Below, in pieces: positions 1-8,731 of a DNA stretch of 64,000 nucleotides. This DNA comes from Blastococcus saxobsidens DD2 (GTDB lineage Bacteria; Actinomycetota; Actinomycetes; Mycobacteriales; Geodermatophilaceae). Every line of letters begins with the position of its first letter. Within the stretch, counting starts at the first letter, position 1. Where the stretch lies: assembly GCF_000284015.1 (NCBI RefSeq), contig NC_016943.1:3451541-3515540 (forward strand), written 5' to 3'. The notes under the pieces are model-generated. The model did no database searches and was not told the DNA's origin. It worked only from the letters and a program-made list of their open reading frames with translations. The position numbers and the translations under genes were made by a program.

Positions 1-803
1 CCGAAGCCGATCCGGTTTCCCAGGCCCAGCACCGAGCAGGCGGCGAAGAGCAGCCCGGCCCGGCCGGGCGCCACGCCCGCCGCGACGGCGGAGTCGACGA
101 GGAAGACGCCGGTGGACGTCGAGGCCGCCGCACCGAGGAACCCGCCGAGGGTCAGCACCAGCAGCCCTCCGCGCGGCAGGCCCTTGTCCGGTGCGCCGGT
201 GTCCGCGGTCCGGGGCCCGGCGTGCGCGTCCCGCCCGCCGACGGCCGTCGCGACGAGCAGCAGTACCGCCAGCGCGACCGCTGCGGCGGCCGCCCAGCGC
301 CATCCGAAGACCAGCGCGATGCCGGGGACGGAGAGACCGCCGAGCAGGGTGGCCGCCGGGATCGACGACTGCTTGATGCCGAAGGCCAGCCCGAGCCGGT
401 GCTCGGTCACGAACTCGGAGATGCCGAGGTTGGCCGCGGGCTGGGCGACCGCGTTGCCCAGCCCGCCGATCGCCAGGCCGGCCATCAGCCAGCCCGCCGA
501 CGAGGCGGTGCCGATGGTGACCAGCGAGCCGATCGCCAGCACCGCGGCCAGCACCGCGCCCCTGCGCGCGCCCAGTCGTTGCACCAGCCGCCCGCCGGGC
601 CGCGCGCAGGTGCCGGACACGGCGAACAGCGTCGCCGCAGCCAGGCCGAACAGTCCCAGGCCCACCTCGAGGTCGGCGCGGATCTGCACCGCCAGCGCGC
701 CGACCAGGAAGGCCGGCAGCACCCCCAGGACCGAGACGGCGACGGCCTGCAGGATCGCGCGGGTCGACGCCGGGGCTCCGGCTCCTGGGGGCGGTCCGGT
801 CAC
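1..803 (-). CDS. MFS transporter, 3' part missing
   Basis: Last gene of the leftward TRAP operon; it runs off the left edge, so its C-terminal part is not visible. The visible part begins with a hydrophobic helix, then the loop and helices typical of the major facilitator N-terminal half: an RPGGRLVQRLGARRG-like motif between helices 2 and 3, then helices rich in Gly and Ala (GLAIGGLGNAVAQPAAN). Its GTG start overlaps the stop of the upstream dehydrogenase fusion in a GTGA, so the two are probably translationally coupled. It presumably moves a substrate or product of the hydroxy-acid pathway encoded upstream. The substrate cannot be read from sequence. Confidence 0.85.
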   Translation of the reverse strand, partial: MTGPPPGAGAPASTRAILQAVAVSVLGVLPAFLVGALAVQIRADLEVGLGLFGLAAATLFAVSGTCARPGGRLVQRLGARRGAVLAAVLAIGSLVTIGTASSAGWLMAGLAIGGLGNAVAQPAANLGISEFVTEHRLGLAFGIKQSSIPAATLLGGLSVPGIALVFGWRWAAAAAVALAVLLLVATAVGGRDAHAGPRTADTGAPDKGLPRGGLLVLTLGGFLGAAASTSTGVFLVDSAVAAGVAPGRAGLLFAACSVLGLGNRIGF

Positions 804-3013
804 CGAGCGGGCACACCCAGGGGCCGGCCGACCCGTTCCCCGAGCTGCCGGAGGGCGGCGTGGGTCCCGGCGTCCAACGGCACGCCCTGCACCCGTCGGG
901 CGGTCCGCTCGGCCGCCGCCCGCTGGCCGGGCGTCCGCACCGGTAGCGCGGGGTCCACCGGGATCAGCGCGCGCAGCTCGCCGAGCAGCCGCTGGGTCTC
1001 GGCCTGCATGCGGGTCGGGTCCCCGAGCCGTGCGGGGTCGAGGACGACGACCAGGTGGCTGGTCCGGGGAGGGCCGGTCACGGCGCGGGCGGTCAGGTTG
1101 CCGACGCCCGGACCGAACGGCCCTCCGGCGAGCACGGCCGTGAGGAGCTCGACCAGCAGCGCCAGGCCGTACCCCTTGTGGCTGGAGTGCTCGCGGTCGC
1201 TGCCCAGAGGCAGGAGCGGGCCCTTGCCCGGGTAGACCGCGCCCGGGTCGGTGGTCGGGTGGCCCTCGGCCGTCAGGCCCCAGCCCAGCGGGATCTGCTT
1301 CCCCAGGCGCAGCGCGATCTCGAACTTGCCGCCGGCGACCGCCGACGTCGCCATGTCGAAGACCATGGGTTCCTCGCCGGCCACCGGCATGCCCAGCGCC
1401 AGCGGGTTGGTGCCGAAGTAGGGGCGGGCCGAGCCGGTGGGCGCGACGATCGGCCCGGTGTTGGTCGCGGCGATGGCCACCAGACCCTGCCGCGCCGCGT
1501 CGTAGACGTAGGAACCGCTGGCCCCGTGGTGGCTGCTGTCCCGCACGTTCACCCAGCCCAGACCGAGCCGGCGCGCCCGCTCCACCGCCTCGTGCAGCGC
1601 CACGGCGGTGACCGGGTGGCCGAGCATGCCGTGGCCGTCGACGAGCGCCACCGCGCCACCGTCGGAGTGCACCGTCGGTTCGGCGTCGGCCGTGATCGCC
1701 CCGCTGCCGATCATCGCGACGTACGCGGGCAGGCGGGCGATGCCGTGCGAGTCGATGCCGGACAGGTCGGCATAGGCCAGCACGTGGGCGACCTCCCGGG
1801 CGTGGGACGGCCGCACGCCCACCGCCTCGAGCACCTCGACGGTCCACGCCTGCAGGTCGTCGGCCGGCACCCGCACCGCGGGCTCCGCGACCGCCTCGAC
1901 GGCTTCCACGCCGGCCGGCTCCTGGGCCGTGCGCGGCTCGGTGGCCCCGGTGGCTGCCGTCGTACCGGCGTCGTCGAAGGCGGCGAGCACGGCCGCGGCC
2001 ACGTCCCGGGTCCCGGCCGCGGCGACCCCGTCGGGGGCGAGGTCGTAGGTCCACGGTCCCTGGCGGAGGACGGTCTGCACGGCCGTCCGCAGCCGGTCGC
2101 CGAGCGTGCGGGTCTCCGCGAAGTGCTGCAGCAGCGCGACGAGCGCGAGGAAGCCGCCGAGCGGATTCACCTGGTCGCGGCCCGTGCGCCGCGGAGCCGA
2201 GCCGTGTGCCGGCTCGAACAGGCCCTGGCAGCGCCCCTGCACCGGTTCCCCCGGGTGGATCGAGGCGGAGCCGCAGAGCGCCGGGGAACCGGCCCGGCCG
2301 GCCGCGAGGTCGCTGAGGATGTCGCCGAGCAGACCTTCGGTGACGATCACGTCGGGCACCGCGCCGCCCGAGCCCAGCTCGAAGGCCGCACGGTCGACGA
2401 AGCGGTGCTCGACCGGCACGCCGCGCCGGCCGGCGACCTCGGTGGCGACGTCCCGCCACAGCCGCCCGGTCGCGTACAGGTTCGCCTTGTCCACCGACAC
2501 CAGGCGGCCGCCGCCGCGTTGCCGCGCCCGGTCGATGCCGAGCTCGACCACCTCGGCGATCCGCTCGGGGGTCAGCCGGAGCACGTCGGCCGCCTCACCG
2601 CCGTCCTGGGAGTAGGTCCGGTCGCCCGGCCCGGTGCCGTAGGACCCGCCGATCAGGTTGCGCACGACGGTGAGGTCCCTGTCCTCGCCCATGGGGACGT
2701 CCCGGACGGAGATCCGCAGGTCGTACCGCTCGCGCAGCCGGTGCAGCGCCACCTCCGGTCGGGGGCAGACCTCGGCCGGCACCCCCGGGTCCTCGCCGAC
2801 CGCGCCGAGGAGGATGGCATCGGCCGCGTCGCAGGCGGCGAGGGTCTCCTCGGGCAGCACCTCCCCGGTGGCGGCCGCGGCGCGAGCGCCCACCGGCCAG
2901 GGGCCGGTCACCTCGACCGCGCCCTCCTGGGCGAGCTGCCGGAGCAGTCGCGAGGGACCGTCCAGCACCTCCTCGCCGACGCCGTCGCCGGGGAGGAGCG
3001 CGATCCGGATCAC
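800..3013 (-). CDS. Fused isopropylmalate/tartrate-type dehydrogenase and malate/L-lactate (Ldh2) dehydrogenase
   Basis: A 737-aa two-enzyme fusion in one open frame. Residues about 1-348 are an isocitrate/isopropylmalate dehydrogenase domain: GDGVGEEV near the N-terminus, GGSYG with the usual Tyr near 125, VDKANLYATG with Lys near 176, the metal-binding DVIVTEGLLGDILSD near 221-235, and GLFEPAHGSAP near 264. After an Ala/Glu-rich linker (about 349-383), residues 384-737 are an Ldh2-family NAD(P)-dependent oxidoreductase with SGIDSHGIARLP holding the catalytic His, GTNPLALGMP, and SSHKGYGLALLVELL. The two families oxidise different 2-hydroxy acids (malate, tartrate, isopropylmalate; lactate, sulfolactate, ureidoglycolate), so the fusion may run two steps on one substrate. 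The GTG start overlaps the upstream stop (GTGA). The start was chosen because VIRIALLPGDG is the canonical N-terminus; upstream codons are arginine-rich shadow sequence. The actual substrate is unknown. Confidence 0.9.
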   Translation of the reverse strand: MIRIALLPGDGVGEEVLDGPSRLLRQLAQEGAVEVTGPWPVGARAAAATGEVLPEETLAACDAADAILLGAVGEDPGVPAEVCPRPEVALHRLRERYDLRISVRDVPMGEDRDLTVVRNLIGGSYGTGPGDRTYSQDGGEAADVLRLTPERIAEVVELGIDRARQRGGGRLVSVDKANLYATGRLWRDVATEVAGRRGVPVEHRFVDRAAFELGSGGAVPDVIVTEGLLGDILSDLAAGRAGSPALCGSASIHPGEPVQGRCQGLFEPAHGSAPRRTGRDQVNPLGGFLALVALLQHFAETRTLGDRLRTAVQTVLRQGPWTYDLAPDGVAAAGTRDVAAAVLAAFDDAGTTAATGATEPRTAQEPAGVEAVEAVAEPAVRVPADDLQAWTVEVLEAVGVRPSHAREVAHVLAYADLSGIDSHGIARLPAYVAMIGSGAITADAEPTVHSDGGAVALVDGHGMLGHPVTAVALHEAVERARRLGLGWVNVRDSSHHGASGSYVYDAARQGLVAIAATNTGPIVAPTGSARPYFGTNPLALGMPVAGEEPMVFDMATSAVAGGKFEIALRLGKQIPLGWGLTAEGHPTTDPGAVYPGKGPLLPLGSDREHSSHKGYGLALLVELLTAVLAGGPFGPGVGNLTARAVTGPPRTSHLVVVLDPARLGDPTRMQAETQRLLGELRALIPVDPALPVRTPGQRAAAERTARRVQGVPLDAGTHAALRQLGERVGRPLGVPAR

Positions 3014-3849
3014 CGCTGCACCAGCCGCCGGCCGACCGTGGTCATAATCAGCTCGGCGTCCGACTCCCCCACCGACCGTTCGAGGTCGGCCAGCCAGCCG
3101 GGCAGCGCCTGCTGCATGGTCGGGTAGTGGGCGTGGCCCAGGTCGCCGCCGAAGGCCAGCATGTCGTGCGGGTAGACCTCTCCGAGGGTCGTCGAGGGCG
3201 GGCCGTCGGTGGTCAGGATGTCGGGCAGGATGCCGAGCTCGAGGACGACGCCGAGGTCGGCGAACTCCGGAGCGGCGTCGTCGTCCCACTGCAGGAACGG
3301 CATCCGCGGGTGGTTGAGCAGCATGCGGGTGACCCCGGCGGCCTTCGCCGCGCGGAACAGCACGAGCGCCTGCGAGCAGGTCAGGTGACCCGACGCCAGC
3401 ACCAGGTCGTGCGCGGCGACGACATCGATGACGTCGTGCCAGTCGGGCAGCAGGGCCCCGGCCTCGTCGAGGACGTCGACCTGCCGGAACGCCAGCGTGC
3501 GGTGGACCGACAGCTCCGGGCTGGACGCCGACGCGATGTGCGCCGGCGCCGAGACCGTGGGCATCCAGACCACCCGGCCGCCGAGCCGGGCGGCCACCTC
3601 CACCGCATCGGGGTTGGCCCCGCCCACCGGGGAGTTCAGCACGATCCCGCCGACGACCTCGACCCCCGCGGCGCCTGGTCGGTCAGCGGCGAGCGCGGCC
3701 CGCTCCGCCGTCGAACCCTCGTGCGCCTTGAGGACGGCGAAGTCGACGCCGACCGCCCCGTGCGCGCCGAGCACCTCGTGGTCGAGCCCGTGCCGCTCGA
3801 TCAGACTGGGCGCGCCGTGGACGTGCAGGTCGGCAACCCCGGAGATCAT
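3010..3849 (-). CDS. DUF6282-type amidohydrolase
   Basis: About 279 residues. It starts ISGVADLHVHG, the metal-binding HxH signature of the amidohydrolase/PHP-like superfamily. Later motifs include FAVLKAHEGS, LASGHLT and LLNHPRMPF, which supply further His ligands, and a C-terminal GGDLGHAHYP. Together these resemble the poorly characterised DUF6282 family. It sits between the TRAP permease and the dehydrogenase fusion and overlaps the latter by 4 bases, so it likely hydrolyses or lactonises an intermediate of the imported compound. The start could be the ATG used here, with GGGGGAGG just upstream, or a GTG 12 bases earlier without an RBS. Confidence 0.75.
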   Translation of the reverse strand: MISGVADLHVHGAPSLIERHGLDHEVLGAHGAVGVDFAVLKAHEGSTAERAALAADRPGAAGVEVVGGIVLNSPVGGANPDAVEVAARLGGRVVWMPTVSAPAHIASASSPELSVHRTLAFRQVDVLDEAGALLPDWHDVIDVVAAHDLVLASGHLTCSQALVLFRAAKAAGVTRMLLNHPRMPFLQWDDDAAPEFADLGVVLELGILPDILTTDGPPSTTLGEVYPHDMLAFGGDLGHAHYPTMQQALPGWLADLERSVGESDAELIMTTVGRRLVQR

Positions 3850-3879
3850 GGCCTCCCCCACCGGACGACGTGGCTCATG

Positions 3880-6153
3880 TCAGTGCTCCCCGCGGTCGTC
3901 GGTGCCCGTCGTGCTGCGGGGTGCGGCGGTCGCGCCCGAGCCGGCCGGCGACCCGGGCGCCGCCGACGCCTGCTCGGGATCGCTCTCCCCACCGGGGAGC
4001 ATCGCGCCGAGCGGGCCGCCCACGGAGTGCCCGGCGCGCCGGCGCATCAGCAGGTGCACCAGCGTCCCGGCGAGGCCGAGCCCGACGCCCACGCCGATCC
4101 ACAGCGGCTCCATGACCAGCAGCGCGAGCGCCGCGCCCAGGAACAGCACCCGCTCCGGCCAGCCGGCCGGGCCGATCAGCCACTTGCCGGTGACGACGGC
4201 GAGCGCGCCCACGGCGAGCGAGGAGGCGACGAACGCGATGGCGACCGTGGCGGCACCGCCCTCGAACAGCAGGCCGACCCCGTTCGGCGACAGCACGAAG
4301 ATGAACGGCACCAGGAAGGCCGGCAGCGTGTACTTCCAGGTGAGCCACATGGTGGGCACCGGTTTGCCCCCGGTGATCGCCGCTGCGGCGAACGGCGAGA
4401 GGGCCGTCGGCGGCGACACCTCGCTGAGCACCGCGTAGTAGAAGATGAACATCGCGGCGGCGAACGGCTCGACGCCCACCTGCTGGAGAGCCGGCGAGAT
4501 GATCACGAACGAGATGATGAAGCTCGCCGTGACCGGTACCGCCAGGCCGAGCAGCACGACGACGACGGCCGAGAACAGTGCGGTCAGGGCCAGGCTGCCA
4601 CCGGCGAAGTCGACGATGATGCCCGCGAGCCGCAGCGCCAGACCGGTGAGGGTCATGACACCGACGATGATCCCGGCGACCGCCATGACGGGGATGACCG
4701 AGAGGGCACCGACCGCGCCCTGGCCGAGCGCGTGCCAGAGCCGCTTGGGCGTCATCCAGTGCTCGCGGTCCAGGAAGCTCAGCAGGAAGGCCAGTGCGGT
4801 GGCGTACACGACCGCGCGGAAGGGCGTGTAGCCCAGGGCCAGGAAGAAGACGATCGCGGCCAGCGAGCTGAAGTGGTACCCGAACCGGAAGAGCAGCCGC
4901 CACGCCGACTTGTCCTCCACCTCCACCTGGTGCGTGCCGTGCCGGCGGGCGTCGAACTCGATCGCCAGGATGATCCCGAGGTAGTACAGGATCGTCGGGA
5001 TCGTCGCCCAGATCAGCACCTCGAGATAGGAGACGTTGAGCAGCTCGGCGATGATGAACGCCGCGGCGCCGAGGGTGGGCGGCGACATGATGGCGCCGAT
5101 ACCGGCAGCGGCGAGCACACCGCCACCGGCCTCCGACGAGTAACCGGCCTTGCGCAGCAGCGGCCAGCCGAAGCCACCGAGGGTCACCGTCGTCGCCACG
5201 CCGGAGCCCGACACCGTGCCGAGCAGGAAGCCCGACAGCGTCACCGTGCGGCCGGGACCGGCCGCCGACTGACCGAAGGCGGCGAAGGACAGGTCGATGA
5301 AGAACTTCGTCGCGCCGGAGGCGGCCAGCACCGCACCGTAGATGGTGAACAGGATGATGTAGGTCGCGGCGACGTCGAGCGGTACGCCGAAGATGCCCTG
5401 GGTCCCCATGACGTTGTGCCCGATGAGCCGCGGCCACTGGAAGTCCGCGGTGGTGAACGGGCTGGGCATGGACGAACCGAAGTAGGCCATGGCCAGGAAC
5501 CCGAGCACCACGATGGGGACCAGCAGGCCCACCGTGCGCCGGGCCGCCTCCAGCACCAGGAGGACCAGCAGGGTGCCCACGATGAGGTCGGTGTCCGTCG
5601 GGACGATGGCCCGGCGGAAGAAGCCCTGCCAGTCGTAGACCATGTAGAGACCCGGCGCCAGCGAGGCCAGGGCGAGGAGCCAGTCGAGGATGTTCGGGTG
5701 GTCGGCCTTGCCCTTCAGCTTGTCCGTGTCCGACCGGCCCCAGCCGCGGTAGGTCAGGAAGGTCAGGAACAACCCGATGCTGAGGAACAGCGGGAGGTAC
5801 ACCTGCCGCGGCATGGGGTTGAACACCCAGTAGAGGGCGAAGAGGGACAGCCCGACGCCCACGACCGCGACGACGTAACCGGGGATGCCGGTGAGGTGCC
5901 GCGCGGGCTTCTCCGCCTCGTACTCGGCGAGCAGCGCCTCCTCGTCGATCTCGTCGGGGTCCACCTCCCGGTCCCGGTCGATGCTCTTGTCGATGGTGGA
6001 GGCGTCCTCGACCCCGGCCCGCGCGCCCGGGCTGGCCGGTGGCGCCCCCGGGACGTCGCCCGGGGTCCTGCCGGGGTCACCGCCCGCTGTGGTCGCCCCG
6101 CCGTCGGCCGGCTCCGGTCCGGTCTGCTTCTGCGTCCGGCGTCGGAGATTCAT
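3880..6153 (-). CDS. TRAP transporter fused permease (4TM/12TM, TAXI type)
   Basis: A 757-aa integral membrane protein. The N-terminal about 110 residues are hydrophilic and acidic (DREVDPDEIDEEALLAEYEAEKPARH). They are followed by a DctQ-like 4-helix section and a DctM-like 12-helix section, with the repeats typical of fused TAXI-TRAP permeases (GTQGIFGVPLDVAATYIILFT, SGATKFFIDL, LSEVSPPTALSPFAAAAI). It works with the TAXI binding protein two genes upstream to import an organic anion using an ion gradient. Its ATG shares a base with the stop of the DUF1850 gene (TGATG), so the operon is coupled. A TTG one codon earlier is possible. Confidence 0.93.
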   Translation of the reverse strand: MNLRRRTQKQTGPEPADGGATTAGGDPGRTPGDVPGAPPASPGARAGVEDASTIDKSIDRDREVDPDEIDEEALLAEYEAEKPARHLTGIPGYVVAVVGVGLSLFALYWVFNPMPRQVYLPLFLSIGLFLTFLTYRGWGRSDTDKLKGKADHPNILDWLLALASLAPGLYMVYDWQGFFRRAIVPTDTDLIVGTLLVLLVLEAARRTVGLLVPIVVLGFLAMAYFGSSMPSPFTTADFQWPRLIGHNVMGTQGIFGVPLDVAATYIILFTIYGAVLAASGATKFFIDLSFAAFGQSAAGPGRTVTLSGFLLGTVSGSGVATTVTLGGFGWPLLRKAGYSSEAGGGVLAAAGIGAIMSPPTLGAAAFIIAELLNVSYLEVLIWATIPTILYYLGIILAIEFDARRHGTHQVEVEDKSAWRLLFRFGYHFSSLAAIVFFLALGYTPFRAVVYATALAFLLSFLDREHWMTPKRLWHALGQGAVGALSVIPVMAVAGIIVGVMTLTGLALRLAGIIVDFAGGSLALTALFSAVVVVLLGLAVPVTASFIISFVIISPALQQVGVEPFAAAMFIFYYAVLSEVSPPTALSPFAAAAITGGKPVPTMWLTWKYTLPAFLVPFIFVLSPNGVGLLFEGGAATVAIAFVASSLAVGALAVVTGKWLIGPAGWPERVLFLGAALALLVMEPLWIGVGVGLGLAGTLVHLLMRRRAGHSVGGPLGAMLPGGESDPEQASAAPGSPAGSGATAAPRSTTGTDDRGEH

Positions 6154-6728
6154 CAACTCTCCTCGATGTCGAGTATCACGGAGGGGTTTTCTGTGACGAC
6201 GCGCTGCCAGATCGGGACCGGCTCCGAGCCGGGCACGAACAGTGTGCGCTCGCCGAGGTCGGTTGCGGCGATGCGGAGATCCTCGAAGACGGCCGGCCGG
6301 CTCGGGTCGGGATCCACCACGAACGGGAGCCGGTCGCCCGGCGGCGACGGTCGCGGCGGGCCAGGGACGGCGTAGTACTCCTCGAGGACGGCGACCTGCT
6401 CCGCGGCCAGTTCCACCAGCTCGAAGCGGCCGTCCGGGAGCACCCGGTACCGCTCCTCGGCGAGCGTCCGGTAGATGCTGTTGCGGTACCCGACGGCGAA
6501 CGTGTCGCCGGCGAGAGGGACCCGCGCGATCAGTTTCCCGTCCGGCCCGCGCACGGTGACAGCCTGCTCCCCCTCGCCCCCCGTGGCGACCGCTGCGACG
6601 CCGCCCGCCACGGCGATCGCCGTGAGCACGGCGAGCAATCCGATCAGCAGGCGACGGCGGCGCACGGCGAGGAGGCGGGGATGCCCGGTGCCGCCGGGGC
6701 CGGACGATGGTCCGGCGCCCGGCAGCAC
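6153..6728 (-). CDS. DUF1850 protein, TRAP-associated
   Basis: 191 residues with a GTG start. One N-terminal transmembrane anchor (LLIGLLAVLTAIAVAGGVAAVAT) follows an Arg-rich stretch. The exported domain has the DUF1850 pattern: F.VGYRNSIYRTLAEERYRV, then FELVELAAEQVAVLEEYYAVPG, and a C-terminal IAATDLGERTLFVPG. DUF1850 genes habitually sit beside TAXI-TRAP genes, as here between the binding protein (17 bases upstream) and the permease. The biochemical role of DUF1850 is unknown; a periplasm-face accessory to transport is an inference from context. Confidence 0.85.
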   Translation of the reverse strand: MLPGAGPSSGPGGTGHPRLLAVRRRRLLIGLLAVLTAIAVAGGVAAVATGGEGEQAVTVRGPDGKLIARVPLAGDTFAVGYRNSIYRTLAEERYRVLPDGRFELVELAAEQVAVLEEYYAVPGPPRPSPPGDRLPFVVDPDPSRPAVFEDLRIAATDLGERTLFVPGSEPVPIWQRVVTENPSVILDIEES

Positions 6729-6745
6729 GGAGGCTCGGGAAGGGG

Positions 6746-7765
6746 TCAGCCGACCGAGTCGAAGTAGGCCTGCGCGCCCGGGCAGGTCTCGATGAACTCG
6801 ACCTCGTCAGCGGTCTCTGCGTTCAGCTCCTCGGCCGCGGGGTGCACGGTGAGCAGCTGCTCCTCGTTCTCGAAGATGGTGCGGGTGATGGCCTCCTGCA
6901 GGGCCTCGTCCATGTCGGTGCGGACCACGAGGATGTTCGGCGACACGACGTTGGGCACCGCTTCCTCCTGGCCCTCGTAGGTACCGGCCGGGATGTCCTC
7001 GGCGAAGTAGAAGTCGCCGTACTCCTCGGCGAGCGGCTCGGCGTACTCGCCGGTCGGGATGAGCACCAGGTCGCTCGTGCTCGCGAGGTCGACGATCGCA
7101 CCGGTGGGCAGACCACCGGACCAGGCGCCGGCGTCCACCGTGCCGTCCTGGATCGCGGCGACCGTCTCGGCCACACCCAGCTGGACGCGCTCGATGTCGG
7201 CCTGCGGGTCGATGCCGGCGGCCTCCATGATCCGGTCGGCGGTGACCTCGGAGGCCGAGCCCACGGCGCCGGGCGAGACGCGCTTGCCCGCCAGGTCCTC
7301 GATCGAGGTGATACCGGTGTCGGCCGTCGTGAAGAAGTGGACGAAGTTGTTGTACGTGTTGCCCAGCGAGCAGATCTCCAGCGCCTCGCTGAAGGTGTTC
7401 TCCCCGTTCGCGGCGTCGGACACGACATCGCCGAGGGCCAGGGCCATCTGAGCCTGGTTCGTGTCGAGCAGTTGCATGTTGTCGACCGACGCGTTGGTCT
7501 CCTGGACGGTGACCGTGAGGCCGGGGATCTCGGAGCTCAGGAGGTTGGCCATACCACCGCCGTAGGGGTAGTAGACGCCGCCGGTACCACCGGTGGCGAA
7601 CGTCAGCTGCTCGTCGAACTCCTGGGCGGCCTCGCCACCGCCATCAGCGGCCGGCTCCTCGGCGTCGTCGCCACCGCAGGCGGTGAGCACGAGGGTCGAG
7701 GCGACGCCGAGGGAGAGCAGCAAGCGGGAGCGCTTGCCGGGATACGTGCCGAGAGTCGTGGACAT
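6746..7765 (-). CDS. TAXI-family TRAP transporter solute-binding lipoprotein
   Basis: 339 residues. The lipoprotein signal is a basic N-terminus, the hydrophobic LLLSLGVASTLVLTAC, then Asp/Glu-rich linker sequence; the lipidated Cys is in LTAC. The mature part starts with the TAXI signature LTFATGGTGGVYYPYGG. It continues with the family's TVQETNASVDNMQLLDTNQAQMALALGDV and VSPGAVGSASE segments. It captures the extracellular anion for the permease downstream. ATG start with AGGAAGG 7 bases upstream. It is first gene of the leftward operon and divergent from the GntR regulator. A Cys in the SLGN region (ALEICSLGNTYNN) and another near the C-terminus could form a disulfide. Confidence 0.93.
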   Translation of the reverse strand: MSTTLGTYPGKRSRLLLSLGVASTLVLTACGGDDAEEPAADGGGEAAQEFDEQLTFATGGTGGVYYPYGGGMANLLSSEIPGLTVTVQETNASVDNMQLLDTNQAQMALALGDVVSDAANGENTFSEALEICSLGNTYNNFVHFFTTADTGITSIEDLAGKRVSPGAVGSASEVTADRIMEAAGIDPQADIERVQLGVAETVAAIQDGTVDAGAWSGGLPTGAIVDLASTSDLVLIPTGEYAEPLAEEYGDFYFAEDIPAGTYEGQEEAVPNVVSPNILVVRTDMDEALQEAITRTIFENEEQLLTVHPAAEELNAETADEVEFIETCPGAQAYFDSVG

Positions 7766-7886
7766 CAGTGGCCTTCCTGTCGGGTGCCGACACGGCCGGG
7801 CCGGAGGGCCGGCGGCGGGAACACCGCGTGACGGCCCACCCGCAGCCGATGGGGCATGTGCCTGAGCTGTAGGGCAGGTCACAGCA

Positions 7887-7900
7887 GTGAACCAGTTCAC
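7887..7900. promoter_or_regulatory. Perfect palindrome GTGAAC-CA-GTTCAC, candidate operator
   Basis: Six-base arms with a two-base spacer in the 208-base divergent gap between the TAXI binding-protein gene and the GntR gene. The position suits an operator read by the adjacent GntR/FCD regulator and controlling the leftward transport operon. No footprint is known; this is inference from symmetry and place. Confidence 0.45.
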
Positions 7901-7909
7901 AAATCCGGC

Positions 7910-7924
7910 TGTCTACTGTTTACA
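7910..7924. promoter_or_regulatory. Imperfect palindrome TGTCTAC-T-GTTTACA, candidate GntR operator
   Basis: Seven-base half-sites around a central base, 5 of 7 pairs complementary (TGTnnAC-n-GTnnACA). FCD-type GntR regulators often bind short palindromes containing GT...AC cores. It lies 50 bases upstream of the regulator start and 10 bases from the other palindrome, so autoregulation plus control of the divergent operon is plausible. Confidence 0.4.
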
Positions 7925-7973
7925 TTGTCACGGGACGATGACGATTCCCCACGTCGCGCGGAGGTGCGGTCCG

Positions 7974-8696
7974 ATGCTGGAGGAACGACCGATCGCGACG
8001 CTGCCGCTGCGCGAGCACGTGTACGAGCGGCTGCAGGAACTGCTGATCAGCCGCAGCCTGGCGCCCGGTGATCACCTGGTCGAGGAACGGCTGGCCTCGC
8101 AGCTGGGCGTGAGCCGGGGCCCGGTCCGGGAGGCGCTGCAGCGGCTGCACCGGGACGGCTGGATCACGATCCGCCCGCGGTACGGGGCCTTCGTCAACCA
8201 GCCCACGGCGCAGGAGGTGCACGAGTTCTTCGAGGCCCGGGAGCTCGTGGAGCGTGAGGCCGCGCACCTGGCCGCCGAGCGCTGCACCCCCGCGGATGCC
8301 GCGCGGCTGCTGGAGATCTGCGACCAGGCCGACGCCGACTGGGCGCGGGGAGTCGCGGCCCAGCAGATGGCCACCCACACCGCCCGGTTCCACCGCGCCG
8401 TACTGGAGTGCGCCCGCAACCACATCCTCCTCGAGTTCGGCGAGCAGCTCTCCCACCGCAGCCGCTGGTTCTTCGCCCCCCTGGTGTCCGCCATCGCGCC
8501 GCGTGCCTGGACGGAGCACCGCCGGGTGGCCGAGCTCATCGCCGCGGGCGAGGCCGGCCGCGCCGCCGAGGCGATGCACCGCCACATCGCGCTGTCCCGC
8601 GACTCCTACCTCGACATCCATCCCGACGGCGACACCTACGACGGCCTCGATCCCGTGGCCTCCCCGTCCCCGCGGGCACTGGGCTCCGGCCGGTGA
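7974..8696 (+). CDS. GntR-family transcriptional regulator (FCD subgroup)
   Basis: 240 residues. The N-terminal winged helix (about 8-70) carries the GntR pattern LREHVYERLQELLISRSLAPGDHLVEERLASQLGVSRGPVREALQRLHRDGWI. The C-terminal all-helical FCD ligand domain starts near EVHEFFEARELVEREAAHLAA and includes FHRAVLECARNHILLEF. FCD members usually bind a small carboxylate as inducer, often with a metal. ATG chosen for its GGAGGTG 8 bases upstream; longer open frame to 7887 lacks family similarity. It is divergent from the TRAP operon and most likely its regulator. Confidence 0.92.
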   Translation: MLEERPIATLPLREHVYERLQELLISRSLAPGDHLVEERLASQLGVSRGPVREALQRLHRDGWITIRPRYGAFVNQPTAQEVHEFFEARELVEREAAHLAAERCTPADAARLLEICDQADADWARGVAAQQMATHTARFHRAVLECARNHILLEFGEQLSHRSRWFFAPLVSAIAPRAWTEHRRVAELIAAGEAGRAAEAMHRHIALSRDSYLDIHPDGDTYDGLDPVASPSPRALGSGR

Positions 8697-8731
8697 CCGC
8701 ACCTCCCATCTCCGACCGGAAGAAGCGACCC

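Noticed and set aside
1055..6375. Very long open frames on the plus strand, Arg/His/Gly- or Arg/Asp-rich
   Set aside because: They are antisense to well-supported dehydrogenase, amidohydrolase and TRAP genes and arise from GC-rich third positions. The same applies to 13635-16280, 28925-31879 and similar stretches.
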